From Bacteroidota bacterium (GTDB lineage: Bacteria; Bacteroidota; Bacteroidia; Bacteroidales; Prolixibacteraceae), in the NCBI GenBank assembly GCA_030695265.1, contig JAUYTA010000642.1, forward strand, positions 1 through 6,477: 6,477 nt of DNA. The letters run 5' to 3'. This document shows positions 6,457 through 6,477 of this stretch, in pieces (positions within the stretch are counted from its first letter, which is position 1; every line of letters begins with the position of its first letter). The notes below the pieces were generated by a model that did no database searches, had not been told where the DNA came from, and saw nothing but the letters and a program-made list of their open reading frames with translations. The position numbers were made by a program, and so were the translations under genes.

Positions 6457-6477
6457 ACGATGACTCCAAGTCATCGT
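6457..6477 (+). terminator. Perfect 9-bp hairpin after pepP, possible terminator, at the window edge
   Basis: ACGATGACT at 6457-6465 is the exact reverse complement of AGTCATCGT at 6469-6477, with a 3-nt loop (CCA). It begins 14 nt after the pepP stop codon. The window ends on the last base of the right arm, so a following T-run, or a longer stem, cannot be seen. Position favours an intrinsic terminator, but a dispersed palindromic intergenic repeat is also possible. Confidence 0.5.

Overview
The window looks like chromosomal DNA of a member of the Bacteroidota, probably a Bacteroidales/Marinilabiliales-type organism. The evidence is moderate, AT-leaning base composition, starts without a convincing Shine-Dalgarno sequence, a -7 element of the Bacteroidota type (TAnnTTTG), and protein families typical of the phylum: an AmpG-like MFS permease with a large extracytoplasmic insertion, an exported DUF4159 protein, and a cytidylate-kinase-like protein of the Cmk2 type. 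The lineage is inferred from these traits, not from a marker gene.

Layout: (1) nt 2-1846, plus strand, is an AmpG-like major facilitator transporter whose first residues lie before the window. (2) nt 1850-2503, minus strand, is a secreted DUF4159 protein that converges on the transporter with only 3 nt between the stop codons. (3) nt 2504-2728 is a divergent intergenic region with a good -7 element for the DUF4159 gene, a weaker promoter candidate for the next gene and a small hairpin in that gene's leader. (4) nt 2729-3973, plus strand, is a PLP-dependent trans-sulfuration enzyme (O-acyl-homoserine sulfhydrylase / methionine gamma-lyase superfamily). (5) nt 3974-4157 separates two convergent genes and holds a phased array of seven AATGAC hexamers, three inverted and four direct, around a 23-nt centre. 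(6) nt 4158-4916, minus strand, is a cytidylate kinase-like protein. (7) nt 4917-5056 is a divergent promoter region. (8) nt 5057-6442, plus strand, is a complete Xaa-Pro aminopeptidase of family M24B, followed at the window edge by a perfect 9-bp hairpin.

The five genes alternate strictly in strand (+,-,+,-,+), so none of them shares an operon with another in this window. Each is probably its own transcription unit or the end of one. The products touch cell-wall or solute uptake (transporter), sulfur amino acid metabolism, nucleotide-type phosphotransfer and peptide turnover, with no evident shared pathway. No RNA genes, insertion sequences, CRISPR arrays, phage genes or defence systems are visible. 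The least explained items are the AATGAC array and the transporter's roughly 200-residue insertion. I found no convincing new multi-gene system.
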